DNA of 64,000 nucleotides from Phoronis australis. Its lineage: Eukaryota > Phoronida > Phoronidae. Under the pieces are notes generated by a model that was not told where the DNA came from, did no database searches, and was given only the letters and a program-made list of their open reading frames with translations. This document shows, piece by piece, positions 37,125 to 49,100 of this stretch (its first letter is position 1; the number at the start of each line of letters is the position of its first letter). The stretch covers positions 181,882 to 245,881 of the forward strand of contig NMRA01000592.1 in the NCBI GenBank assembly GCA_002633005.1, in the 5' to 3' direction. The translations under genes were made by a program, and so were the position numbers.

Positions 37125-40100
37125 GTGATGTTCTTGTCTGCTCCACCCTTTAAAACATTGCAAATATGAGCACATTTTAAGCTGCTGCTAAGTTGTCTGT
37201 TGCATAAAAAGAAGATAATCATCTAAACTATTTGATGTCAACATTGTTCACCCTGATATGAATGGGTTCTAGTCATGTTTGCTTTGTTGGTCACTAGTGT
37301 TGTTGACATGTCTGTCTGCATGCTATTGTGTGGTGCTCTGAGTGGTCTGTGAAGTCTAGGACCAGTCTTCTTTGGTGATACAGTCCTATTACAGCGCTAT
37401 AACCCGACTGTATAATCACAACTACTGTGAAGCATTTGTGTCCATAGTCATTGAATTTGTTATCATGTTATGCTAGATGGTGATGGTTTGTGGCTGAGGC
37501 TTCAGATTTATGCATGTTTTTTTAACACCTACGTGTTGTACAGTTGGAGGATATTGTGTCTGACGTGTTTTGTCTGTTAGGCCTGGCAGTTTTTTGTGTG
37601 TATTGGCTGTGATTGGCTGACTATGTGAAAGTCATGTTTCCTGGAACCCAGTTGTTCATGTGGACATGTGTCCAGATATCTGACAGATTACGACACTGTA
37701 TATTATACTGATTAGTTTTGCAAGTTATTGGAAATTTTTCTGTAATTTACTTAATTCCTAGTTTTGATTGATATGTCAGTTAATAACACTTGACAAAGCA
37801 TATTATGAAGTTGTATTTTATTGTACAATTGTGGACTGATCCAGTAAGGGCAGTGTCAGCTGTTGTATGGACCAATGAATAGCAATGTTTTCTCCGCCCT
37901 TGACTGAGGGCAACATTGCTCTCCATCGGTCCTAATTTGACATAACCAAGGGTTCAGTACAAATTTGTTTTATTATTTATATGACCTCTGGTGTTTCTTC
38001 CCTCCGATTCCTTCTTGTCTGTTTGGTTGTCTTTGATGCATCCAGGTATTTACTGCTCCCTAACACTGTTAGGGCTTTATGGTTTTTGCATGTTCTTATT
38101 GTGTTCATGAAAAGCGCCATGTGTAAAGTGGGTGGTTTGAAAAGGGATTTTGTTCAGCTATTCAGGCAACGATCACTTGATATCTAAAGTCATTGTACAG
38201 TGTTTTAGCCCATCGGAGGACGGGTATCAGTGGTCATATAGTAATAATGATGATGACGATGACTATGACAATAATAATAATAATAATAACAATAATATTA
38301 TAATAATGTAATTTAAATTTTTAGGTGGCTGGATATAATTCATCTTATTAATTGTTACTATCTTTTCTCCAATGGCTATTTTGATCAAATCGAAAATTGA
38401 CCATGGATCCATGAAATTAGAATGTGATGTTGTCGTGGCGCAAAATTCCTGGTGATAATACTCGATTGAACTTAAATTTGAGTGGGATTTGGATCTCTTG
38501 TTTTTGATATTATTTTCTGGTGTACAATGGTGGATCTCGTCTTGCAGTCAAAATGGACACGAGCCTGTCAATGGTCACCATAACAACGAGGACATTGACC
38601 TGTCAGTGGAGGCCCAACAGATTGAGGAAGAGTCAGCCTCCATCCAAAGACAAATGGAGAAGGAAAGGAGGATGAAATATGGTACACCTAAAGAAAAACT
38701 TGCCACCGAGGTTATCAGGTAATGACTGGCGAGTGCATGTGTAAATGTCCTTTGTAGAGCAAGCACACTGCTTGACCATGGTTGACTTTGTGTAAACATA
38801 TTTTGCATAAAATATCGTGGTCCCTGTAATGAGGATTACAGAAGTCAACTGTGGGTTGTGTTTGAAGGATCAGTTTGTTTATGGTTTCAACACAGAAACA
38901 AAATAAAATTAATAAAAACAGAAGAGTTCTAAAGGACGTCACTTTGCAAAATTGAATAATAAATGAAAAACTTGTGATGACAATGGATCATGAAGATGAC
39001 CATAATGATGAAGTTGGATGGATAATAGAAGTCTACATGAGCTTTATCAAGGAAAGTAATGTGCAGAAATATGCAGTCAAGACAACAGTAATATAAAATT
39101 TAGATAATATATACTATTATTAGTTTTAAGTATACAAAATTTGGATTAGTACTTCTCAACATTGGTGTTTTCCGACCACCATTTTTGGAATTCAACCAAC
39201 TATGTCTATCTAGTTAGTTGAAATCAGAAAGTCATCAGAAAATGTTGATTAAGTCCAACAGCAAGTTGAAGCGAGTGTGGATGGCACACTTGTTGTAGCC
39301 CGTGTTATATACTAAGTCTCAAAAGAATTGTTAAAAGATGCCTGAACTATTGCTCTGTTAAGAGACAAATAAGAAATGTCTTCCACAGTGCCTCCCAGTT
39401 GCGTCCGATTTCAACATGTTGCTCTGTCAAAATTTTTGCTTCCATGCTGCGTGGCCTTTTTTGTGCGATGGCCATGGAGTTCGTATATCGATCCAATTGA
39501 TTTTGGTCAAAATCAAAATAATGTAAATTGGACTGTGACAGCCTTTTTTATTTTTCTTTCTGTAGATATAACTGCAATGACATTTCAAAAGTTACTGACA
39601 CTAAACTTGCACATCAAGTCTATTGGTTTTGTTGAAACTTCAATTTAGCCAAGTAACTACATTAGCTAGCCATTATGCTACTAAGATTGTAGTCTTTGGC
39701 AGCTATTTCCTGCTTAATTGACACTTGTCTAGTATGTGGGTGTGTGACGTGTTTTTATGTTTCAGTTTACCATGTTTGCATTACATGTGATAAAGTAATT
39801 TATGATTGTCAACTGGTACCGATGTCTGATAAATGAGACAGGATTGTAGTTAGTTATATTGAGCACTTTATCACAGACTTGACTTTCTGCAACTTCAAAC
39901 TACAATAAAGAAGTATGAAGCACATGGCTTCAGACAAGGTGTAGCGTATGAGTTCTACATTCAGGAAAAATAAAAGTTTAAAGTCACCTACGGTTGATTT
40001 GAAAAGCACTTTTATCCCAATACTGGTTGTCCACCTACACTGTATGCACACAGTATCACATTAACCTTTGAATCAGAATGTTGAATTTGTTCTTCAAATT

Positions 40101-43100
40101 TTCACTAATGTTTATTGCTTATCATTACATATTCTTAATTTTTCGATAAAAGAACATGAATTTCTTTATAAAATAAACAGTTTCTCGCCAGCGGGCACAT
40201 CCTTAAATTACCATTTAAAGAATTACGCATGCAGTTAAAATGTAAGTTTTTTGGGATGTTAAACTTTTGTGCAGTGAGAATACAGAGAAGAGCGAAACAG
40301 TGAGTCTTGCCGACACGCAGTCTGTGGATGAAGATGATATTACTGTGGAATCGCAGCAGATTGAGCAAGAGTCTGGTCATATACAAAAGGAGATAGAGCT
40401 AGAGAGGAAAGGGAAACTCACGGGCTTTTCCACTCCTGGTAGCTTAGCAGTTGATAGCAAGTTTGCCTCCTCAACACCAAACCTCTCCCTCATTGGAAAG
40501 GTACGTGCAATTGTTAACACAATCTGGCACCTCAAATCTTATCCCTTAACTCGAACTCGTTAATCCCAAGTTGAATTTTAGTCTCAGGCCCTGATCATTC
40601 ATTGCAGTTTTGGTCCTTGGTCATACAATAAGATTTCAAACCTTGGTCATTCCATGAGATCTAAGGCCGTGCTCATTCGTCTTACAATGTGCCAAGGTGC
40701 TGACAATTCTTAATTTTAAAAATATACCTTCTGTGCTGTACAATACAAGAAAACATGAAATGAAAACCACTAACTAGATAGTCAATAAATGATTCTAAGA
40801 ACGATCTGTGTAAGAAGCAGACCATTAGTTATTTGCTGTGTGATCAGTTCCAGAATGGAGACAGTGAGTTGGGGCGGAAACAGCTGGAGTATAACGAATT
40901 GAATGAAAATATACGTAAAGCTAAACAAGAGAAAAGGGTGAGTGCTCTCACATACCTAATCACTTCATTGCTGTCGCAAGCAGACCCAGTATGACTTTTG
41001 TATAAAGTCTTATGTTGCTATTTACATATTTCAGTTGTGTTGGCTCTTAAAATCTTTCTTCTGTTGTAACTTTTGCAAGTCACCATGGTGATATGGAGAA
41101 AAGCAAGCATCATGTGAATTTAGTTTTTCCTATTGTTTTCTTAATTATAAATTTTCTTAAGACTGAGTACTGTGGATATAATTTACATTAAGTCAGTCAC
41201 AGGTATACTTTGGATATTTCATATGTGCCTTCTGGCTGTGTTCTTATCTAGGCTCTGATGAGGGACCTGACCACACTGCAAGATAGTATAACTCGCACAC
41301 AGTCTGATATCAAGCAAACAGAGAAACAGGCCAAGGAAAACAGAAGTAAAGCTGAACAAGCCAGGTGAAGCACTTTGTCATTTCATGACATAATGTCTTG
41401 TGGAAATGGCAAAGACAATGACTGTATCTTGTTTCAAGAAAAATGTATATGTGTAATTGAACATTTCTGTCATGTCGTCAGTGAGGATGCTACTAAACAA
41501 TAATTAAGCTATTCAAATTTAAGTTGGATTGCTCGGGAGAATTGAAGACTTCAACCACCAAATACATCCCATAATGCAAGTCGTGACATTCACCAGATCT
41601 AAAGTGCCCTACACAGAACAGGTGTGGAGTGACAGAATGTTTCACACTGACAACATGAATGGCACATATTTAATTCCAACTGGAAAATTCAATACTCTTG
41701 TCTTTCTTTGCAGGTCCGAGCTAATGTTAGTTGACTTTAAGAAGCAAACGGCAACACAGGAAGTTGAAAAAGTTAACTCAGAATTGATGAGAAAGAAGAA
41801 GAGACTTAAAGACTTGGATGGCAAAATGAAGGCGCAACAAAATGAACTAAAGGAATACAAACCACTGGGGCTGACTAAGGAACAGGTACCTTTAGATTAT
41901 GCGCTTGCTATAACTGACATTGTATCTTTTTGTCAGTTGTTTTATTTTACATTTGTACTTGGTATCCCAATCAATGACACAACTGCTTTCCTCAGGGCCT
42001 ACTGTAAACAGTCATTTGTGACGCATGGTATACCTAACAATTATGTAAGTAACGTAAGATCAATTAAACAAATTATACAAAACTTCTTATTAAATTAAAA
42101 CATCGACACTTTTGTGTTGATAACTTTGGTTACTGCTATACATCACTGGGGTAAAGAAGAAAGTTGACATGAGCATTTCATACCCAAACTACTGTATCAC
42201 AAAAGTTTGTCGTGACACATTTAAAATACAGTTGGTATGTACATCGCATACCCAGACTACCTTAACATGTTAGTTTGGCCTGACACATGTAATACAGTTG
42301 GTATGTACATCGCATACCCAGACTACCTTAACATGTTAGTTTGGCCTGACACATTTAATACAGTTGGTATGTACATCGCATACCCAGACTACCTTAACAT
42401 GTTAGTTTGGCCTGACACATGTAATATACAGTTGGTACCTGAGTGAGTGACTTGTGCATAGGACTTTGTTGTGTTTTATGTTAACTTTGTTGTATGCACA
42501 TAGATGTCTTTAGCTGTTGCTTTTCTCTGATATAGTCAGTTGTTTGTAGTTGGTTAGTCAGTTTCAGTCTCTTACGCCCCACTTTAGGATTTCAAGTGTG
42601 ACCACAAAGATCCCTAGATGATCACAGAAGTCCAATTATTACTTGAAGTCTTGTTGCCCAATGTATGAGCGTAACACTATAGTGCCAGCATTGTTATGTA
42701 GTATGCATAAGTGTACAGTAAGTTGTCTCCAATCTTCTCAGGTGCTGGAACTGCTGGAGGAGAGAACCCAGCTTCAAGAGAAGGTGCGGAACTGGGAGGG
42801 GGTTCAACGAGAACGGGATGAACTGGAAAGTCAACTGGTCACAGCCAAGCAGGATCTATTCAATGAACAGAGGAAATCTCGGGCAAAGATTGAAGAGATG
42901 GAGGAGGTTGGATGAGATTTGTAACTGTTGAGTTGACACACATGCTGTTATGTTCTAACATTGTTTTTATGCAGTCACAACAGTATAGTTCAGTAGTAGC
43001 CCTTCATTGACACAAACTTTATTGAAAACATGACTGTATTTTCTGATAGATAGCTTTCACAGACACTCGCTAGTATTCTGTCTAGTTTCAATCATCAGGT

Positions 43101-46100
43101 GTACAGTAATATGAAGTAAGCTGCCAATAAACAAAGAAACAAACAAATTAAAATATCTAGTTAAGAAATAGTAGATAATAGCATTATTCATTATAATGTA
43201 GAAAATTAGTAAGTTTGGCTGAAGTATTTCGAGTGTCTGTTGATCACTTGCAAAAAACCTCTGCTGAATCAGCAGTTCACAGGAGTTTACCAAATGCTAG
43301 CTCTGTTCCGCTAGTTGCTTGTAGGCATCCCTCTATGCATTGTACTCATACCTACTGTTTGTACACTAATCTAACTACTTTCACTGTTGAGTGCATTTCA
43401 TTTTACTTTGTTGATGAAATGTGCTCGCGAAATCTAGCTGCGATTTTAATTTTTTTTGTTTGTCCTGTCTATTAGCAATTTACTTCATAACTGTTCACAT
43501 GATGATTGATCGAAAACTGTTACAGTAGTACAGAATACAAGCGAGTGTCTGTGAATCTATCCAACAGAAAATACAGTCATTTTTCAATCAGAAGTGGCAG
43601 TTATAACATCAAAACCTTACGAGGTGTTTTTGCTCATTTCTGACACATGTGGAATGTTTTCACAAAATTTGTCCATGACTTCATTGTTCAACTTAATTGT
43701 GATGGTCTAACTTAGCGGAGATAATTACCGAATTTCACCGAGTTCATTATGCAGTTTTCGAGACCCAAACATAAAAGTGCTTACGTGTCTTGATTCGCTG
43801 ATGTACTCTTGGTTTATTCTGGTTTTGAAGTTGTCTTTGAATGTATACGGAAAATCCATGCCTAGCTGATGTTGTTCCCTTTTCAGGAGCTGGACACTGG
43901 TCAACACAAACTGGAAGAGGCTCAACTGGACAGGGAGACTGCTCTAGAGAAGGTCCAGCAGTTTGAACACAAAGTGAAGAAACTGGAGAGAGAGAAAATA
44001 GAGTTGTCTAAGGTAAGTTAGTGTTGATGGACATGCAGCTGTGTCAGTCTTAAAGTACACTGTTGTTTTTTGCCATCTATATTTGTTGTCATCGTTATTG
44101 ATGATTTCCAGGCTGGTTTGTGATATTAAACAAGCACAAGGTTACATTTTGTTATCTTTTTCATCCATATTGGTTTATTTTCATAACCAAGTTAAAACTA
44201 TTTTTTTCTTGAAAAATAAACACCGTATTTGCATGTGCCAGATATTTATCAAGTAATTAATACTTTTCTTTTGTCCCTGATGTCTGTGCGAAAGCTCTAT
44301 CCTAATTTGACATTGAAATGCTTTGGTACACTTCGTAGTTTAGCTACACGTTGTGCAAAAATCTTTTCTCAATGCTCAGCTTTAGCAAGACTTTCACGCT
44401 GACTTATTGCATTGATTAGTTCATCTATGTCTCACGTGAGTATGAAAGATGGTGGTCCACACTTTTCATTGACTTCTGTATGAAACACATCGACTAGTGG
44501 TGCCTGTGTTGACATAATAGTGTGTCTGTAGGAGAAGCTGGTTGAATATGAAGACATGCGGGAAAAGCTGCAGAATGACATGTTAGAGCTGAGGATCAAT
44601 ATGAATAATGAAGTGGGTGTGGTCAAGGACCAGTTACAGCAGCAGACAGACCGCGTTGTTCAACTGGAGGCGGATGTCAATCACAAGGATGAGCTCAACC
44701 TGCAGCTTAGGTATGACTGATTGACAAGGGGTGGGCAGGGACTCTGCGTTCTCACAGGCAACAGTGGGAACTGGAGACACCTTGTGATTGCTTGTGAGAA
44801 ATAATCTGGCCATTGTATCCACTTGGGATAATGGTGAGCAACAGTTTGTACTGGTCCACCACTCTTGAGTAAATTTATGTGTGTTAATTGCTTGTCATTC
44901 TATTGATACTTTGGCATAAATTATTCTACGAATAGATTCTAAATCATCCTTTTTGTCTTCTCTTGAATCCAATTATTTGAAATTTGTTGTCATATCTCAA
45001 AACAATTTACCAGACAATTTTCACGTATGTAACGTAGTGATCGAGATTTGATATCTTTTACGTAAAGGTGCATATATGTCATTCTTTATCTTGTGAGTGT
45101 ATATTTTATGGCCTGGGTCAACTCATTTATTACTGTCGTGCCACTCCAGTTTATTGCTCATAAAACTTGACACTACTCACACTACTATCTCTGATAACAG
45201 ATGAACCTGTCCATTATCTCTCTCTCTTGACATTTCAGGAACCAGTTGATTGAAGTGCAACAGGAACTGACCAAAGAGATGGAAGAGAAGGACAATCTAA
45301 TGAGTGAACACCAGACCAATATACAGAACTTGAGGAGGGAGATGGTGAGTTGTCATCTAATAACGGTATTGCGCAGTGGAGACAGGTGTTATATTATACT
45401 CTATTAGTTTGATGAAGATGTAACGTTATCCTTGAATATTGTCTCTCTGTTGTTGTAATGGAGCTTGTTTGAGACACGTTGGGAATATTCAATGTTAAAC
45501 AGAAACTCAACAATCTCTTAAACATTGATGTTGCATTCATTCTGTTCTATGCTCTGATGATAAATAAATACCCCCAGTCTCCTATCTCACTCTGCAGACA
45601 AACAAAATTTATTTATATTTTTGTCCTGTTGAGCCAAGAGGTTCCAAAAGACTTAAGTTCAGATAGGGTATATATTGGGCAGGTGATCCAAGTAGTTACT
45701 GGGCACTGCAACTTAGCTCAGCACCAAAACATCACACGTCATGTGATCTGCTCAAGATGCCCTATGTGTGGCTTGGAAGCTGAGACTTCCCGACATTTAG
45801 TGAAAATTTGTCCTGCTTATCAGGGTTTTTGCAGTCTTGTGCTAGATGGTTGTGTAACTTGCCTGGTGTACATCATCAGATCGCGCTGGTACAATAGCCT
45901 TACTAATTTCCTTAAAAAATGGAAAGATGAGAAGACTTTACTCAAAAGGAACCTCATCCTGAGGAATCCCCTTGAGTCTTAATCAGGTAATAAGTGCTAT
46001 GGGTCCAACTGTGGCCTAAGTACACCTGGTGCATGGCAGAAGGCACCAGGCCACCTACCTATTTTTTCTTGCTCGCTCCTAATCTCTTCCCATTCCCTTC

Positions 46101-49100
46101 TGTCCACGTATATTCTCTCACTCTTTCCTACTTGCAGTCTCAGTATTCCTGCCTCCTGACGCGTGACCTCTTAATATTCCCACAACTCTCTCTACATGAA
46201 CTCCTGATCATAACCCACTCTCCTACGTGCTCTCCCTGCCCCCTTTTCTATTCTCTCATCATGTTTTCCTATTCTTCCACCTAGGAGTGCATGCTGGGAC
46301 AGCAGAAGGAGGCTGCTGCTGTAGAGAAGGAGCATGCCATGACTGCCATGAGGTGCTCCATGGAGGAGGACCGTGCCCTGGCCTTGTCTAACATGGAGGA
46401 GAGCATGAACCAGCAGCTGGGAGACTACCAGCATGCGTTACAGGTGGGTGGCGCTGACATCTAGTGTACCAGCATGGATTATATATGGGTGGAGGGAACC
46501 TGTAGTGAAGAATACTAGCATGCATTTCAGGTGGGTGGTGGTGACCTCTAGTGGAAACTTCAAGCATGCATTAGAATTGAGTGGTGGTCACCTCTATTAG
46601 ACACTATAAGCCGGCATTAACAGAGGGGTGATGGATTTGTCTAGTGGGGACTACCAAGCCTGAGTTACAGCTGGTTCCTTGCCTAAATGCTAGATGGTGA
46701 GATAGATGCAGGCAGGAAAATAGACTTGATGATGCACCATCTGTATTACAGGTGCATGAATTAGTGATACGCATGTTTCAATATCACTGACCGAGACCAC
46801 TAAGGTACGACACAACTTGGCCAAAGTTCAAACATATTTTGGGCAATGAGAAGGTGCAACAAAGTTGAGTGACATGAGGGGCGTGGCAATAGCTAATCAG
46901 AGGTTAATAACCTCCAGTTTGTGTAAAGAATGTGGACGAGTTTGGCATGACATGTAGTGAGGACCTGTTGTGAAGACTGGAAGCATGCATTGCAGGTGGA
47001 TGTTGGTGGTGACCACTAGTAGAGACTACGAGCATGAATTACAACAGACACTTCACAGTCTGTACAAAAACTAGAGACTGTTAAACTCGGATTGACTTTG
47101 ACCATGCCTCTAATGTCAGTCAACACTGTTTGCAAGTAATAGCGCCTTCTTATAGGTCAGAATATTATGCTTTAACTTTTTCCTACAACGATATAGTGAT
47201 CTCGCACAATGTGTTTAAAAATGGTGTTTCACTAAGCCACGCCCCTGTAACAGAAATGTTACAGAATGGAGCTGAGTTTCCAGTGTTTAAACTTGTTCAT
47301 GTCATGACAGCTATCGTTTAGGAAGGGAACCAGTCTCATGTGATAGGTGGGTGGTGGGGACCTCTAGAGGAGACTGCTAGCATGCATTATAGATGGGTTA
47401 GGTGATTATTGCAAGAATAGTCTTGTAGACATCAACTACTTCATCATGCAAAGGCATGACTACCTTGTTTTACTTCATAAACTTGTAATTGTCCATAAAA
47501 GTTATTCTTTAACATGCTTGGATGAGTGGTACAGTAATAGTGGGATGTAACTTCCATAGCCAACTTGCTCAATACAATGATACTGTGTAGATGTGCACTT
47601 GTTAACCATACTGATTTTTGCCCATTTGTGCTTTAATATTTTTGGTGACGCATTTGGTAACTAAGCACATATTTAGTGAAATTGATACAAATTAGTGTTT
47701 TTGTAAAATGAACCCGTGAATCTGCATTGGGTTATTTTTGTTGTTGTTAAATGTTTTTGTGTATTGGGCAATTTATACATGGCTGGCATTGTTTGAACAT
47801 TTTGAAATTATCAGTCTTTATAGTTAGTACATTAAAGATGATTCACTATAAACTAAAAGTTCTTCCCATCAACTGAATGCTCGTTCCTGCCTTTATTAAG
47901 TTACACTTATCTCCATTTTGTGCACCAAGACTGATTCAGAGGAGACATGCGATGAGGTAAATTATGACTTGAGGTGCTGCTTCCTGTGTCTGCCATGTGG
48001 TTTTCACTGTGTTATCGTGGCAACTGAAATGGGTGCAAGGTGTTCCAGGCAGTTGTCCTTAATTCTTTTTTTGTGTTTGTATGTAAGAGACTTGCAACCA
48101 CAAATTGTAGCCAGTGGGTCAGTTTTGTGATGAGCCTCAAACTGAGAATTATGAATAAACACCTTGTGCAGTTCCCATTGAAACTATCTGTTCTGCTGTT
48201 CTATCTTCGTAAACCAGAAATCTACATGGGGGTACTAATTCGTCTTACTTACAGATTATCCAATTGAGATGACCGTGAATTTCTACTATTCCTATTTAAA
48301 CTTTCCATCAACATCTTGAACTTTATTTTAGCTGCCACGTAAACACAGTACTAGTCTGCCTGCACTGTCATACAGTTTGGCATAAATATATGTTTGTGTG
48401 GCATTCTTTTCAGATCAGGATACTGATCTTATTTGTTTTTTATTGTTGCCATGTCCTGTTGTGCATAAGAAGCTAAATGTATCTTGGATACCTGCTGTGA
48501 TTGACCATCAAAGTCTTCGATCATTTTTATCAAGGTTGAGCAATTGATGTAAAGAACAGTGGAGATAACTGATTTTCTTCCGCACATTACCGTAAAGTCA
48601 CATAGTTAAGCCAAAAATAAACAAAAAGTTGATTTTTTTTTGTTTTCCAGAGGCCCCTAACATTATGAGTGCCTACAGTTTGTCAAAACATTGATGGTAG
48701 CAATAGTACATAACTTTAATATAAAATATTTGTGAAAAATGGAAGAAATGAAATTTCATTTATCTATCATATGGTGTCTGAGCATACAAGAAAATGTGTA
48801 CCCTTGACTATATCAAATGATGCAACACCATACCTAAAACAACCACCCCTCCACAAACCCATATTCCCATCCAAGGTAGAACTGAGGGGCAAAATACACC
48901 CAAGGTGGCAGCACTTGCCTGTCAATCTTCCCTATGTCCTGTACTGTTGAATGACTATCTGTGCAGGACAAGGAGGAGGAGTTGAATGATGCTAATGAGC
49001 GACTGCGTGAACAACGTGAAGAGTGTGATAGACTGGTGGACTCAGTCAGGGAGCAGGGACGTAATGATGTAAGTACATGGGTCTTGATAGGACATTTGTG

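Noticed and set aside
41529-42098. A 189-codon open frame around gene B exon 6
   Set aside because: Only 41714-41885 is coding-like and bounded by splice sites in phase. The flanks are intron that happens to lack stops.
42174-42437. A CRISPR-like array
   Set aside because: The repeats are directly adjacent with no unique spacers, and the context is a eukaryotic intron.
42237-42446. A repeated peptide frame (MYIAYPDYLN...)
   Set aside because: It is produced by a 66-base tandem DNA repeat with a period divisible by three, and there is no splice link.
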